Translations under genes and position numbers: made by a program | Part shown: piece after piece, positions 1 through 8,278 of the stretch | Layout: every line of letters begins with the position of its first letter | How positions within the stretch are numbered: the first letter of the stretch is position 1 | Source: Plantactinospora mayteni | GTDB lineage: Bacteria; Actinomycetota; Actinomycetes; Mycobacteriales; Micromonosporaceae | Assembly: GCF_016862935.1 (NCBI RefSeq) | Contig: NZ_BONX01000049.1 | Coordinates: 1 to 64,000, forward strand | Length of the DNA: 64,000 nt | Direction of reading: 5' to 3' | Notes under the pieces: model-generated | What the model was told of the DNA's origin: nothing | Seen by the model: only the letters and a program-made list of their open reading frames with translations | The model's database searches: none

Positions 1-60
1 AAACAACCACACACCGAACGCGAACCTCAGTGAGAGGATCGCCCTCGGGGCAACTCGCCC

Positions 61-89
61 AACCTACCCGCTCGGCCTCACAGTGTCAA
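61..89 (-). promoter_or_regulatory. Outward sigma70-type promoter
   Basis: Read on the minus strand, a perfect -35 TTGACA (84-89) is followed after a 17-bp spacer by TAGGTT (61-66), a good vegetative actinobacterial -10. It points out of the left edge, so the gene it serves lies outside the window. Confidence 0.55.
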
Positions 90-504
90 GCCTAAACTTC
101 AGACTTAATCGCCTCGCCCGAGGGTCCCCGTACTCACGCACACCAAAGGGTGGTGGTCGCTTCTGTCGGGGGAGGCCCACAGACCGGCCGATGGCCGCTT
201 GCGGCGCATCTGCCCGGCTCCTGCCGGCCTCAAACACTCTACCCGGTTGGTCCCGCATTCTCAACCTGACTCTCATCCGGTCGAGCGCACCACCCGGCCT
301 CCGTCTCCGTCGGGCATATGCCCTGCGGGAGACCAAGGTGCTCGCGGCCCGGCCTCGTCGTCCGGGGCGCCGCGCGCAGAGAGAAAGTTACGCGTCTGGC
401 CCGCTGGGCGCAAATCGACGTACTCCTCCTTCCCGTCCCGCTGTGACCGGACCGTGCCGCAGTTGTCCGTGTCAGAGCCGGCCAGGCGTGTCAGAGTGGC
501 AACC
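90..504. other. Gene-free stretch
   Basis: No convincing gene was found. Open frames run through on both strands, but they are Arg/Pro-rich and lack a ribosome binding site or recognisable motifs, as is usual for shadow frames in high-GC DNA. The only regulatory signal I can support is the outward promoter at its left side. Confidence 0.5.
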
Positions 505-729
505 ATGGCCGCGTACGCGAGCTCCACCGAGATCACCGTCGCACAGGACAGCATCACCGCTCTCCTGCTGCCGTTCTGGCAACTCGTGATCGGCGGTCTC
601 GTGCTGCTCGCCGTGGTCGTCTCGGTACACCGGCTGGCCCGCCGTGGCCGATCCCGGATGACCACCGGACTGTTGGTGACGGCCTCCGCGATCATCGGCC
701 TGGCCGTCGTCGGCATGCTGCTGCAATGA
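505..729 (+). CDS. Small membrane protein, unknown function
   Basis: Encodes 74 residues. An amphipathic N-terminus (about residues 1-20) leads into two hydrophobic segments, roughly 24-43 and 53-73, separated by a short Arg-rich loop (RLARRGRSR), so it should be a two-pass membrane protein with the basic loop in the cytosol. I chose ATG 505 because the frame upstream is Pro/Arg-rich noise and the hydrophobic protein begins here. The stop codon lies inside the first bases of a 98-bp inverted-repeat element. The next gene is convergent. I do not recognise a family. Confidence 0.55.
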   Translation: MAAYASSTEITVAQDSITALLLPFWQLVIGGLVLLAVVVSVHRLARRGRSRMTTGLLVTASAIIGLAVVGMLLQ

Positions 730-821
730 ACCCTTTTTCAAGCTCCCCTTGCGGTCCGTCGGACCGCAAGGTCGGACGCGGTGTGTGAGCGCCGCGGGGT
801 TCAGGTTGAAAAGGTTCAATG
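724..821. repeat. Dispersed inverted-repeat element, copy 1
   Basis: A 98-bp element bounded by inverted ends: CAATGAACC at the left and, on the other strand, CATTGAACC from the right, each followed by TTTTCAA. A short internal hairpin (GCGGTCC/GGACCGC) lies in the left half. A second copy sits at 29962-30057 with the same ends and a similar core. It contains the stop of the preceding gene and lies between convergent genes, so one role could be a bidirectional terminator. It has no coding capacity and could be a MITE or REP-like sequence. Confidence 0.75.
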
Positions 822-945
822 ACGGTACGGCGAGCCGGCACGGAAGCCGTCCGCCGACTATCCCGATCATCGGCGGTCCTCGGCGCGCCCGGCCGGGCTC
901 AGGGCCGCGAGCCGGCCGAAGTGACGCGCGGTCAGAGGCGGGCGG

Positions 946-1743
946 TCAGAGGCGGCGGTTTGCCAGGCTGGGCAGCTCGGTACGGATCTCGCGCAGCCGG
1001 TCGAGGTCGAGGTCGGTGACCACGATCCCGACCGTGTCCGGTGCCTGACCGACCACCGTGCCCCAGGGGTCGATCACCATGCTGCGGCCGAAACAGGTAC
1101 GCCCCGGGTCGTGGTCACCGATCTGCCCCGCCGCCGCGACGTAACACTGGTTCTCGATCGCCCGGGCGCGCAGCAGCACCTCCCAGTGGTCCCGACCGGT
1201 GTGCAGCATGAAGGCGGCCGGCACCACCAGCAGGTGGGCCTCCCCGGCAACGGCCAACTGCCGGTACAGCTCGGGGAAGCGCAGGTCGTAGCAGATCGAC
1301 AGGCCGACGCGTACCCCGTCGACGTCGACGGTGACCGGCTCGGAGCCGGCGGCGACAGTCTTGGATTCGAGGTAGGAGACCCGGCCGGGGATCTCCACGT
1401 CGTAGAGGTGGATCTTCCGGTACGTCGCGGCGAGCGTGCCGGAGCGGTCGAAGACCAGCGAGGTGTTGTAGGTGTGCTCCGGATCCGGGCCGATCTCGTG
1501 GAAAGAGCCGGCGTGCACCCAGATGCCGTGCTGCCGGGCCGCCTCGGCGAAGAACTCGGCGAACTCGCCGTCGACCGGCTCGGCGGCCGGCAGTCCTCGC
1601 GACGGGCCGAGATAGTCGACGTACTCGGGAAGGATCGCCAGGTCCGCACCGGCGGCCGCAGCCCGGGCCAGCAGCTCGCCGGCGGCGGTCAGGTTGGCCT
1701 TCCGGTCGTCCCGGGCGTTGAGCTGGCAGACGGCGACGCGCAT
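946..1743 (-). CDS. Nitrilase-superfamily (carbon-nitrogen hydrolase) amidase
   Basis: Encodes 265 residues, a full-length single-domain carbon-nitrogen hydrolase. The Glu-Lys-Cys catalytic triad is visible as E40 (in LAILPEYVDY), K110 (in TYRKIHLYD) and C151 (in SICYDLRFPEL). The RFPELYR segment after the cysteine and the general layout resemble the Nit1/Nit2 group, which hydrolyse omega-amides such as deaminated glutathione or 2-oxoglutaramate. There is no signal peptide, so the enzyme is cytosolic. It lies 64 bp beyond the clpX stop on the same strand and may be read through from clpX. The family is certain; the substrate is inferred and could be another small amide or nitrile. Confidence 0.85.
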   Translation of the reverse strand: MRVAVCQLNARDDRKANLTAAGELLARAAAAGADLAILPEYVDYLGPSRGLPAAEPVDGEFAEFFAEAARQHGIWVHAGSFHEIGPDPEHTYNTSLVFDRSGTLAATYRKIHLYDVEIPGRVSYLESKTVAAGSEPVTVDVDGVRVGLSICYDLRFPELYRQLAVAGEAHLLVVPAAFMLHTGRDHWEVLLRARAIENQCYVAAAGQIGDHDPGRTCFGRSMVIDPWGTVVGQAPDTVGIVVTDLDLDRLREIRTELPSLANRRL

Positions 1744-1807
1744 GCGGAGAGCCTACGGCGACGGCCTCCGGGTGGCCAGGCTTAGCCGGGGGCTCGGCAG
1801 CCGCCCG

Positions 1808-3100
<1,293 letters not shown>

Positions 3101-3266
3101 CTACGTTCTCCCTGCGCTCATCGGCCGGCCTCTCTGAGCAGAGGCACTGGCCTGCGGACGGTACGCCCCGTCGGTTGTGTTCGCCGGCCGGTCCCGACCG
3201 GCCGTGGGCGGTGCAGAACCGACGTTACCCGCTGCGCGAGGTTTCTCCGACCCCCAAAACGGGTGT

Positions 3267-3309
3267 GTCAGAGGCCGGCCACCGGGCAGCCGGTCGGCCG
3301 GCCTCTGAC
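3267..3309 (-). terminator. Hairpin terminator after clpP2
   Basis: Perfect 14-bp stem (GTCAGAGGCCGGCC pairing with GGCCGGCCTCTGAC) with a 15-nt loop, starting 9 bp beyond the clpP2 stop on the minus strand. There is no U-tract, which is common for actinobacterial terminators. It should uncouple clpX from the clpP operon at least partly. Confidence 0.7.
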
Positions 3310-3318
3310 CCAGACTGA

Positions 3319-3987
3319 TCAGCTCGAGGCGCTGGCCGCGAGCAGGCCCTTCTTTCGGCTGGTCAGGATGGTGTCGACCAGGCCGTACTCCCGGGACTCC
3401 TCAGCGGTCATGAACTTGTCACGGTCGATATCACGACGGACTCGTTCGATCGGCTGGTTGGAGTGTCGGGAGAGCATCTCCTCGAGCTGGGTACGCATCC
3501 GGAGGATCTCCCGGGCCTGGATCTCGATGTCCGAGCCCTGCCCGTAGCCGCCCTCGGTGGCCGGCTGGTGGATGATGATCCGGGAGTTCGGCAGCGCCAT
3601 GCGCTTGCCGGGCGTACCGGCGGCGAGCAGTACGGCCGCGGCGCTGGCCGCCTGCCCGAGGCAGACGGTCTGGATGTCCGGCCGGACGTACTGCATCGTG
3701 TCGTAAATCGCCGTCATGGCCGTGAACGAGCCGCCGGGCGAGTTGATGTACATGATGATGTCGCGGTCCGGGTCGGTGCCCTCCAGCGTCAGCAACTGGG
3801 CCATCACGTCGTTGGCCGACGCGTCGTCCACCTGCACGCCGAGGAAGATGATCCGGTCCTCGAAGAGCTTGTTGTAGGGGTTCGACTCCTTGACGCCGTA
3901 CGAGGTGCGCTCGACGAAGGAGGGCAGGACGTACCGGTTGTGCACGGGCTGGAAGCCGCCACCGGCAAGCAGGGTCGGGTCAGTCAT
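3319..3987 (-). CDS. clpP2: ATP-dependent Clp protease proteolytic subunit (ClpP2)
   Basis: Encodes 222 residues, a serine peptidase of family S14. The catalytic triad is visible as S115 (GQAASAAAV), H140 (IIIHQP) and D190 (in DIDRDKF). Actinobacterial ClpP1 and ClpP2 form a mixed tetradecamer driven by ClpX or ClpC1. I chose ATG 3987 because the open frame upstream is merely an overlap with clpP1. Only 11 bp separate it from the clpP1 stop, so the two genes are co-transcribed and probably co-translated. It is named by order: the second clpP in the operon is clpP2 in Streptomyces and Mycobacterium. Confidence 0.96.
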   Translation of the reverse strand: MTDPTLLAGGGFQPVHNRYVLPSFVERTSYGVKESNPYNKLFEDRIIFLGVQVDDASANDVMAQLLTLEGTDPDRDIIMYINSPGGSFTAMTAIYDTMQYVRPDIQTVCLGQAASAAAVLLAAGTPGKRMALPNSRIIIHQPATEGGYGQGSDIEIQAREILRMRTQLEEMLSRHSNQPIERVRRDIDRDKFMTAEESREYGLVDTILTSRKKGLLAASASS

Positions 3988-3998
3988 CGTTCCGCTCC

Positions 3999-4643
3999 TC
4001 AGCTCAGGGTCCCGGCGCCTTCCGGAACCTGCGCGGCTCCGGTGATCACCTTGTCGATGAAGCCGTAGTCCTTGGCCTCGGTGGCGGTGAACCAGCGGTC
4101 CCGGTCCGAGTCGGCCTCGATCTGGGCCTGCTCCTGGCCGGTGTGGTGGGCCACCCGCTCCTGGAACATCCGCTTGGTGTAGAGCATCTGCTCGGCCTGG
4201 ATGGCGATGTCGGAGGCCGTACCGCCCATGCCGCCGGACGGCTGGTGCATCATGATCCGCGCGTGCGGCAGGGCGTAGCGCTTGCCCTTGGTGCCGGCGC
4301 AGAGCAGGAGCTGGCCCATCGAGGCGGCCATCCCCATCGCGACCGTGGAGACGTCGTTGTCGATGAATTGCATGGTGTCGTAGATCGCCATGCCGGAGTA
4401 GACCGAGCCACCCGGCGAGTTGATCCACAGGTTGATGTCGCGGCTGGGGTCCTCCGCGGCGAGTAGCAGCAGCTGTGCGCAGATGCGGTTGGCGACCTGG
4501 TCGGTCACCTCGCTGCCAAGGAAGATGATCCGCTCCTTGAGCAGCCGGTTGTAGACCGAGTCGTCGAGGTTGCCACCAAGTGCGTCCGCACCGCGGGCTT
4601 CGGTCACCCGCAGGGGCATAGCTGAGAAGTCTGAACCAGTCAT
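3999..4643 (-). CDS. clpP1: ATP-dependent Clp protease proteolytic subunit (ClpP1)
   Basis: Encodes 214 residues of family S14. The triad is S108 (GMAASMGQ), H133 (IMMHQP) and D182 (in DSDRDRW). The INSPGGS and GMAASMG signatures are intact. It is the first gene of the clpP1P2 operon and partner of ClpP2 in the essential heteromeric protease. An alternative start at M9 (MPLRVTEARG) cannot be excluded; ATG 4643 has a purine-rich GAGAGCGAAGGG stretch upstream. A ClgR-type operator lies about 80 bp upstream at 4721-4738, which suggests stress induction. Confidence 0.96.
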   Translation of the reverse strand: MTGSDFSAMPLRVTEARGADALGGNLDDSVYNRLLKERIIFLGSEVTDQVANRICAQLLLLAAEDPSRDINLWINSPGGSVYSGMAIYDTMQFIDNDVSTVAMGMAASMGQLLLCAGTKGKRYALPHARIMMHQPSGGMGGTASDIAIQAEQMLYTKRMFQERVAHHTGQEQAQIEADSDRDRWFTATEAKDYGFIDKVITGAAQVPEGAGTLS

Positions 4644-4720
4644 GGCAGCCCTTCGCTCTCCGTGCGTCTTACGCCCGACATTAACCGCTGGCCCGGGTCG
4701 TAACGTCCCGGTCCGGGCAC

Positions 4721-4738
4721 TGTTCGCTAACAGCGCAG
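4721..4738 (-). promoter_or_regulatory. ClgR-type operator upstream of clpP1P2
   Basis: The site TGTTCGCTAACAGCGCAG contains CGCTAACAGCG, which fits the CGC-T-NANA-GCG core recognised by the actinobacterial Clp regulator ClgR at all core positions (consensus recalled from memory). Its place 78 bp before the clpP1 start matches known ClgR-controlled clpP1P2 promoters. The clgR gene is not in the window. Confidence 0.6.
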
Positions 4739-4798
4739 TTGCCGGCGGTACGGCAGCGGCGCGCTGACCGCCCGGGGCGTACCCGATGGGGTTTCGGC

Positions 4799-4834
4799 CG
4801 GTCGGGCCCGGAGCGGAGCGTCCGGGTCCGACCG
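4799..4834 (-). terminator. Hairpin terminator after tig
   Basis: A 14-bp stem with a single mismatch (CGGTCGGGCCCGGA against TCCGGGTCCGACCG) and an 8-nt loop, 17 bp beyond the tig stop on the minus strand. It implies that tig is transcribed separately from clpP1P2. Confidence 0.6.
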
Positions 4835-4851
4835 TCTCGACCCCGCGCGGC

Positions 4852-6198
4852 TCAGTGCTCGTGGTCGTGCTCCTCGCCGTTCGCGGCGCGCAGCTCGTCC
4901 ATGCTGATCGGGTTGCCGGCCGAGTCGGTGATCTTGATCCGCTCCATCACCATGGCCAGCGCCTTGCCGCGCCGGACGTCGCCGTAGACCGCGCCGGCCG
5001 CGCCGGAGCGGACGAGCTGGTCGTAGTACTGCTGCGGGGCCATCCCGGCGCGCTGCGCCCGGTGCACGATCTCGTGCCCGAACTCGTCGTCGGAGACCTG
5101 CACCTGCTCGGCGTCGGCCAGGGTGTCCAGCAGGAGCTGGATCTTGACTCCCTCGGTGGCCGCGTCCTTCAGCTCGGCGTCGATCTGCTCCTCGGTCTTC
5201 TCCTCGGAGGTGAGATATTCCTCCAGGGAGGCGCCGATCCGCTCCAGTTGGTCGACCATGGCCTGCTTGCGGTGCTCGACCTCCTCGCGCACGACCCCGT
5301 CCGGGGCCGGCACCTCGGCCGCCGCCACCATCTGCTCCAGGGCGCGGTCCCGGGCGGCGTAGATCTGCTCGATCTTCTTCGACCGGCTGACCCGCTCGCG
5401 GATGTCGCCGCGCAGCTCGTCCAGGGTGTCGAACTCGCTGGCGAGCTGGGCGAAATCGTCGTCGAGCGGGGGCAGTTCCTTCTCCTTGACGGTGCGGACC
5501 GTCACGGAGACGTCAGCGTCCCGGCCGGCGAAGTCGCCGCCGACGAGCTGGGTCTGGAAGGTGCTCGAGTCACTCGCCGAGAGGCCGACCAGCACCTCGT
5601 CCAGCCCTGGCAGGAGCTGCTTGCTGCCGACCTCGTGCGAGATGTTGGTGGCCGAGCCGCCCGGCACCTCCTCGCCGTCGACGGTCGCCGCCAGGTCGAT
5701 CTGCACGTAGTCGCCCTCCTGGGCGGCCCGCTCGACCGTCTTGAGCGTGGCGAACCGCTCCCGCAGGCTGGCAACCTGGGCGTCGATCTCGCTCTCGTCG
5801 ATCTGGAGCTCGTCGACGGTCACCTCGACGGTGGAAAGATCGGGCAGCGTGATCTCGGGGCGGACGTCGACCTCGGCGGTGAACTTCAGCGCGTCACCGT
5901 CGTTGAACTCGGTAATCTCGACCTCGGGCCGGCCCAGCGTCTTCACGTCGTGCTCGCGGACCGCGGCGAGAATGTTCTCCGGGATGGCGTCCTGGACGGC
6001 CTCGTTGAGCACCGTGCCCCGACCGACCCGCTGGTCGATGACGGCCGCCGGCACCTTGCCACGCCGGAAGCCCGGGACGTTGACCTGCGAGGCGATCTCC
6101 CGGTACGCCTTCTTGAGGCTCGGCTCGAGCTCGACGAACGGCACCTCGATGGCGAGCCGCACGCGCGTCGGGCTCAGAGTCTCGACGGTGCTCTTCAC
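4852..6198 (-). CDS. tig: Trigger factor
   Basis: Encodes 448 residues, the expected length. Trigger factor is the ribosome-bound chaperone and peptidyl-prolyl isomerase that meets nascent chains at the tunnel exit. The N-terminal ribosome-binding domain carries the FRRGKVP signature (GFRRGKVPAAVI, about residues 43-54), a central FKBP-like domain covers about 160-245, and the C-terminal helical chaperone domain follows. The acidic/His-rich tail EEHDHEH is typical of actinobacterial orthologues. Start GTG 6198 is preceded by AAGGAG at good spacing. Position directly ahead of clpP1-clpP2-clpX is the conserved bacterial arrangement. Confidence 0.97.
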   Translation of the reverse strand: MKSTVETLSPTRVRLAIEVPFVELEPSLKKAYREIASQVNVPGFRRGKVPAAVIDQRVGRGTVLNEAVQDAIPENILAAVREHDVKTLGRPEVEITEFNDGDALKFTAEVDVRPEITLPDLSTVEVTVDELQIDESEIDAQVASLRERFATLKTVERAAQEGDYVQIDLAATVDGEEVPGGSATNISHEVGSKQLLPGLDEVLVGLSASDSSTFQTQLVGGDFAGRDADVSVTVRTVKEKELPPLDDDFAQLASEFDTLDELRGDIRERVSRSKKIEQIYAARDRALEQMVAAAEVPAPDGVVREEVEHRKQAMVDQLERIGASLEEYLTSEEKTEEQIDAELKDAATEGVKIQLLLDTLADAEQVQVSDDEFGHEIVHRAQRAGMAPQQYYDQLVRSGAAGAVYGDVRRGKALAMVMERIKITDSAGNPISMDELRAANGEEHDHEH

Positions 6199-6287
6199 AG
6201 GCGTACTCCTTGACGGATCTCGATCTTTATTCTGGGCCGGTCTTCAGCCCATCGAGTGTAGGCGAGCCGGCGGACGCGTCTGACGGC

Positions 6288-6311
6288 GCGGGGTGAACCG
6301 AATCACCCCGC
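6288..6311 (-). terminator. Hairpin after tRNA-Pro
   Basis: Perfect 9-bp stem GCGGGGTGA/TCACCCCGC with a 6-nt loop, 16 bp beyond the 3' end of the minus-strand tRNA-Pro. It fits a terminator for that tRNA. Confidence 0.55.
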
Positions 6312-6326
6312 AGCCGCGGGCGACAG

Positions 6327-6400
6327 TCGGGGTGGCGGGATTTGAACCCACGGCCCCTCGCTCCCAAAGCGAGTGCGCTACCAAGCTGCGCCACACCCCG
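6327..6400 (-). tRNA. tRNA-Pro (anticodon TGG)
   Basis: 74 nt on the minus strand. Acceptor stem CGGGGTG/CACCCCG, D-arm GCGC..GCGC, anticodon stem CTCGC/GCGAG with loop TTTGGGA giving anticodon TGG, and T-loop GGTTCAAATCC. The discriminator base is A and CCA is not encoded. All arms pair. Confidence 0.96.
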
Positions 6401-6663
6401 GTGGCGGTGAAGAGTGTATGCCGTCCGGTCAGGGTCGCGCCCGCCCGGTCTCCGTAGCCGGCCGCCGTGTCGTCCCGATCCAGCTTGATCTTGGAGTACG
6501 TGGGGTGCTGGTGCTTCCGGTTCTGGGCCTGGTCGGCTGGCGGGTGCAGGGGTGCGGGCTCGTGTCGGGCCCGTGGCTGGCGGCGCTCGGCGGGGTGCCG
6601 GTATCCAGGGGGTGGGGCGACCCGTTAGGCTATCCGTCGCGTCCTGAGATGATCGGGGCGAGC

Positions 6664-6737
6664 GCGGGCGTAGCTCAATGGCAGAGCTTCAGTCTTCCAA
6701 ACTGACGGTGCGAGTTCGATTCTCGTCGCCCGCTCCA
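6664..6737 (+). tRNA. tRNA-Gly (anticodon TCC)
   Basis: 71 nt plus an encoded CCA (6735-6737). Acceptor stem GCGGGCG/CGCCCGC, D-arm with AGCTCAATGGCAGAGCT, anticodon loop CTTCCAA giving TCC, T-loop AGTTCGATTCT. Its 3' part from 6694 on is repeated at 8184-8228, showing that this gene served as an integration target. Confidence 0.96.
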
Positions 6738-6816
6738 GGAGTTCCGGCCCAGGTCAGCGGCATGATCGCTGAGCCTGGGCCGTTCTGTTTCCGGCTCTAA
6801 TCGATCTCGCGGGCCA

Positions 6817-7010
6817 TTAGCCGACGCGGGCCGGTGCACCGGCTGGCCCGTCGTCCGGGTCGGTGCCCATGCGTCGCGTGCGGGCCGTCTTCTTGGGCTT
6901 GGGTTGAGCCTTGGCGATCCGGCGGCCCATGCCTGCGGCGATCTCCCGGTCGCGCTCGCTGGTGGTGTGCTGGTAGATGAGCGTGGCCCGCATGCTGGCG
7001 TGATCCAAGT
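6817..7010 (-). pseudogene. Tyrosine recombinase/integrase, C-terminal fragment
   Basis: About 64 residues ending at the TAA at 6817-6819. The fragment contains HASMRATLIYQHTTSERDRE, where the tyrosine in LIYQH is the expected nucleophile of phage-type integrases, followed by the basic tail (KAQPKPKKTARTRR) usual for actinobacterial integrases. Upstream of about 7010 homology stops. The missing middle part of the protein lies next to it on the opposite strand (7045-7291). It ends 80 bp from tRNA-Gly, the normal place for int beside an att site. Confidence 0.75.
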
Positions 7011-7044
7011 CCGGGGCCAGCAACCGCACCGTGTCGCTGCCGGC

Positions 7045-7291
7045 GGTGGCCCGGACCACACTCGCCACGCACCTGCGCGACCACGTGCGAGAGAGGCCGG
7101 ACGCGCTGGCGTTCACCGGGGACAAAGATGCGGTGCTGCGTTCCGGCAACTGGCGGCGGGCGGTTGACTGGTCGGCGGCGCTGCGCACGGCTGGCATGCC
7201 AGACGGGTTCCATTTCCACGACCTACGGCACACCGGCAACAACCTGGCAGCGGCGACCGGCGCCAGCACCCGAGAGCTGATGCACCGGATG
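7045..7291 (+). pseudogene. Tyrosine recombinase/integrase, internal fragment (inverted)
   Basis: About 82 residues running from THLRDHVRER through GFHFHDLRHTGNNLAAATGA to STRELMHRM, the box around the catalytic His-x-x-Arg of tyrosine recombinases. It stops exactly where a GH-(A/S)SMRAALIYQH continuation would be expected, and that continuation is found on the minus strand at 6817-7010. There is no start, no N-terminal domain and no nucleophile tyrosine. The simplest explanation is an inversion of about 280 bp inside int after integration. Confidence 0.72.
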
Positions 7292-7368
7292 TTATGCGCC
7301 GAACTCTATCCGGTTGCGGAGCGCGGCCCCAGCTTTACACCACCCCGAAGTGGCGCCGCTCGCGCACG

Positions 7369-7563
7369 TCAGATACCCGCGCCGTTGTCCAACTTCTTGA
7401 CGTGCCGGTCGGCGTCGTGCCGTGCGGCATCAGAGGTGGCCAATCGGCTGGCCGCACTGTCCTCGGCCGAAGGCAACCGCTGACGGTCACGCAGCGCCAC
7501 ATACAGAACCGCAGCGACGGATACGCCAAGGGCGATCACGAGTATGGTCCAGATCCACGTCAT
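7369..7563 (-). CDS. Small single-pass membrane protein, hypothetical
   Basis: Encodes 64 residues from ATG 7563 (MTWIWTILVIALGVS...). One hydrophobic segment at about 5-27 is followed by a charged cytosolic tail (RDRQRLPSAEDS...HVKKLDNGAGI). A longer frame to 7656 exists, but its N-terminus does not look natural. It lies inside the degraded tRNA-Gly element and resembles the gene at 7837-8007 in architecture; both have a related 120-bp sequence upstream. No family is recognised. Confidence 0.5.
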   Translation of the reverse strand: MTWIWTILVIALGVSVAAVLYVALRDRQRLPSAEDSAASRLATSDAARHDADRHVKKLDNGAGI

Positions 7564-7686
7564 GGTCGAAGGGTAGATCTGAGGCGCCAGCATGTACAGG
7601 TCGTGACGATCGCGTGGCTGGTTGGCCGCCGCCGAGGGTGGGGCGGGAAACCGCACGACGCCGACCAGCCGCGCCCGAGGCCCGAG

Positions 7687-7807
7687 CCCGTGCCAGCCGC
7701 GTGTCAGAAGCCCGTGCCGTAAACGTTCACCAACGGGCAGGACCGGGCTCCACTACCCCGCCACTGACCAGGCACTCCGGACAGACCGGGGACAGCCGGA
7801 ACGATCT
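7687..7807. repeat. 120-bp direct repeat, copy A
   Basis: Aligns with 8066-8187 over about 120 bp at roughly three quarters identity by eye; shared blocks include CCCGTGCCGT, CGGGCAGGA, GACCAGGCAC and CAGCCGGAA followed by ACGATCT. It lies upstream of the minus-strand small gene at 7369-7563, as copy B lies upstream of 7837-8007. Confidence 0.6.
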
Positions 7808-7836
7808 GAAAATCTGTTGTTCAGACACTTGACTGA

Positions 7837-8007
7837 CTACTCACTACCACCAACTCCGTCCAACGGGGGGTAGAGCGGGTAATCAGCGGATTCCTCATCG
7901 GGCTGGGAACGCTTTGGCTTCAACAGACCGATCACGATGACCACGACGACGGTCAGCAGGACAGCGACGCCGAAAACTATTCCCACCGTCTGGATCACTG
8001 ACGCCAT
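7837..8007 (-). CDS. Small single-pass membrane protein, hypothetical
   Basis: Encodes 56 residues from ATG 8007 (MASVIQTVGIVFGVAVLLTV...). A strongly hydrophobic segment (about 4-28) precedes an acidic, Pro-rich tail (KPKRSQPDEESADYPLYPP). It has the same layout as the neighbouring gene at 7369-7563 but little sequence identity, so the pair may be old duplicates or unrelated cargo of the integrated element. Protein-like composition and a clean TM segment support coding; no homologue is known to me. Confidence 0.5.
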   Translation of the reverse strand: MASVIQTVGIVFGVAVLLTVVVVIVIGLLKPKRSQPDEESADYPLYPPLDGVGGSE

Positions 8008-8065
8008 GAGGCGAGCCTACAATGGTCGTAGGAGGACGGCTAGATCCGTCGACCCAACACCCGCG

Positions 8066-8187
8066 CCGTGCCACCCACGTGCCATTCGCCCGTGCCGTGG
8101 ACGGTCACCAGCGGGCAGGAGCGGTCACCGCCACACCGCCAACGACCAGGCACAACGGACAGATCCGGGCAGCCGGAAACGATCTTT
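8066..8187. repeat. 120-bp direct repeat, copy B
   Basis: Partner of copy A (7687-7807). Its right end (CAGCCGGAAACGATCT) runs straight into the second attachment-site copy, whereas copy A runs into unrelated sequence. Confidence 0.6.
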
Positions 8188-8228
8188 CAAACTGACGGTG
8201 CGGGTTCGATTCCCGTCGCCCGATCCAG
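8184..8228 (+). repeat. Attachment site: copy of tRNA-Gly 3' end
   Basis: Matches 41 of 45 bases of 6694-6738, starting in the anticodon loop and ending at CCAG after the acceptor stem. It lacks the 5' half of a tRNA, so it is not a tRNA gene but the distal att site of the element integrated at tRNA-Gly. Confidence 0.8.
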
Positions 8229-8278
8229 TCCTCCGGGCCCCGGTCGGCGGCGTCCCCCGTGTCGGGGGGCCGCCCTTG

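Larger units (their letters stand above)
6694..8228. mobile_element. Remnant of an integrated element in tRNA-Gly
   Basis: About 1.5 kb bounded by the 3' part of tRNA-Gly (6694-6738) and a 45-nt near copy (8184-8228, 41 of 45 identical), the classical attL/attR arrangement of a tRNA-targeting integrative element. Inside are fragments of a tyrosine integrase beside the tRNA and two small membrane-protein genes; no replication, transfer or phage genes remain. The element is therefore dead or a satellite. The boundaries are seen directly; the identity of the original element (AICE, phage, island) is unknown. Confidence 0.72.

Noticed and set aside
724-821. Insertion sequence
   Set aside because: Too short for a transposase and without visible target duplication; kept as a repeat only.
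8184-8228. Second tRNA-Gly gene
   Set aside because: Only the 3' half is present; no acceptor 5' strand or D-arm upstream. It is an attachment-site copy.
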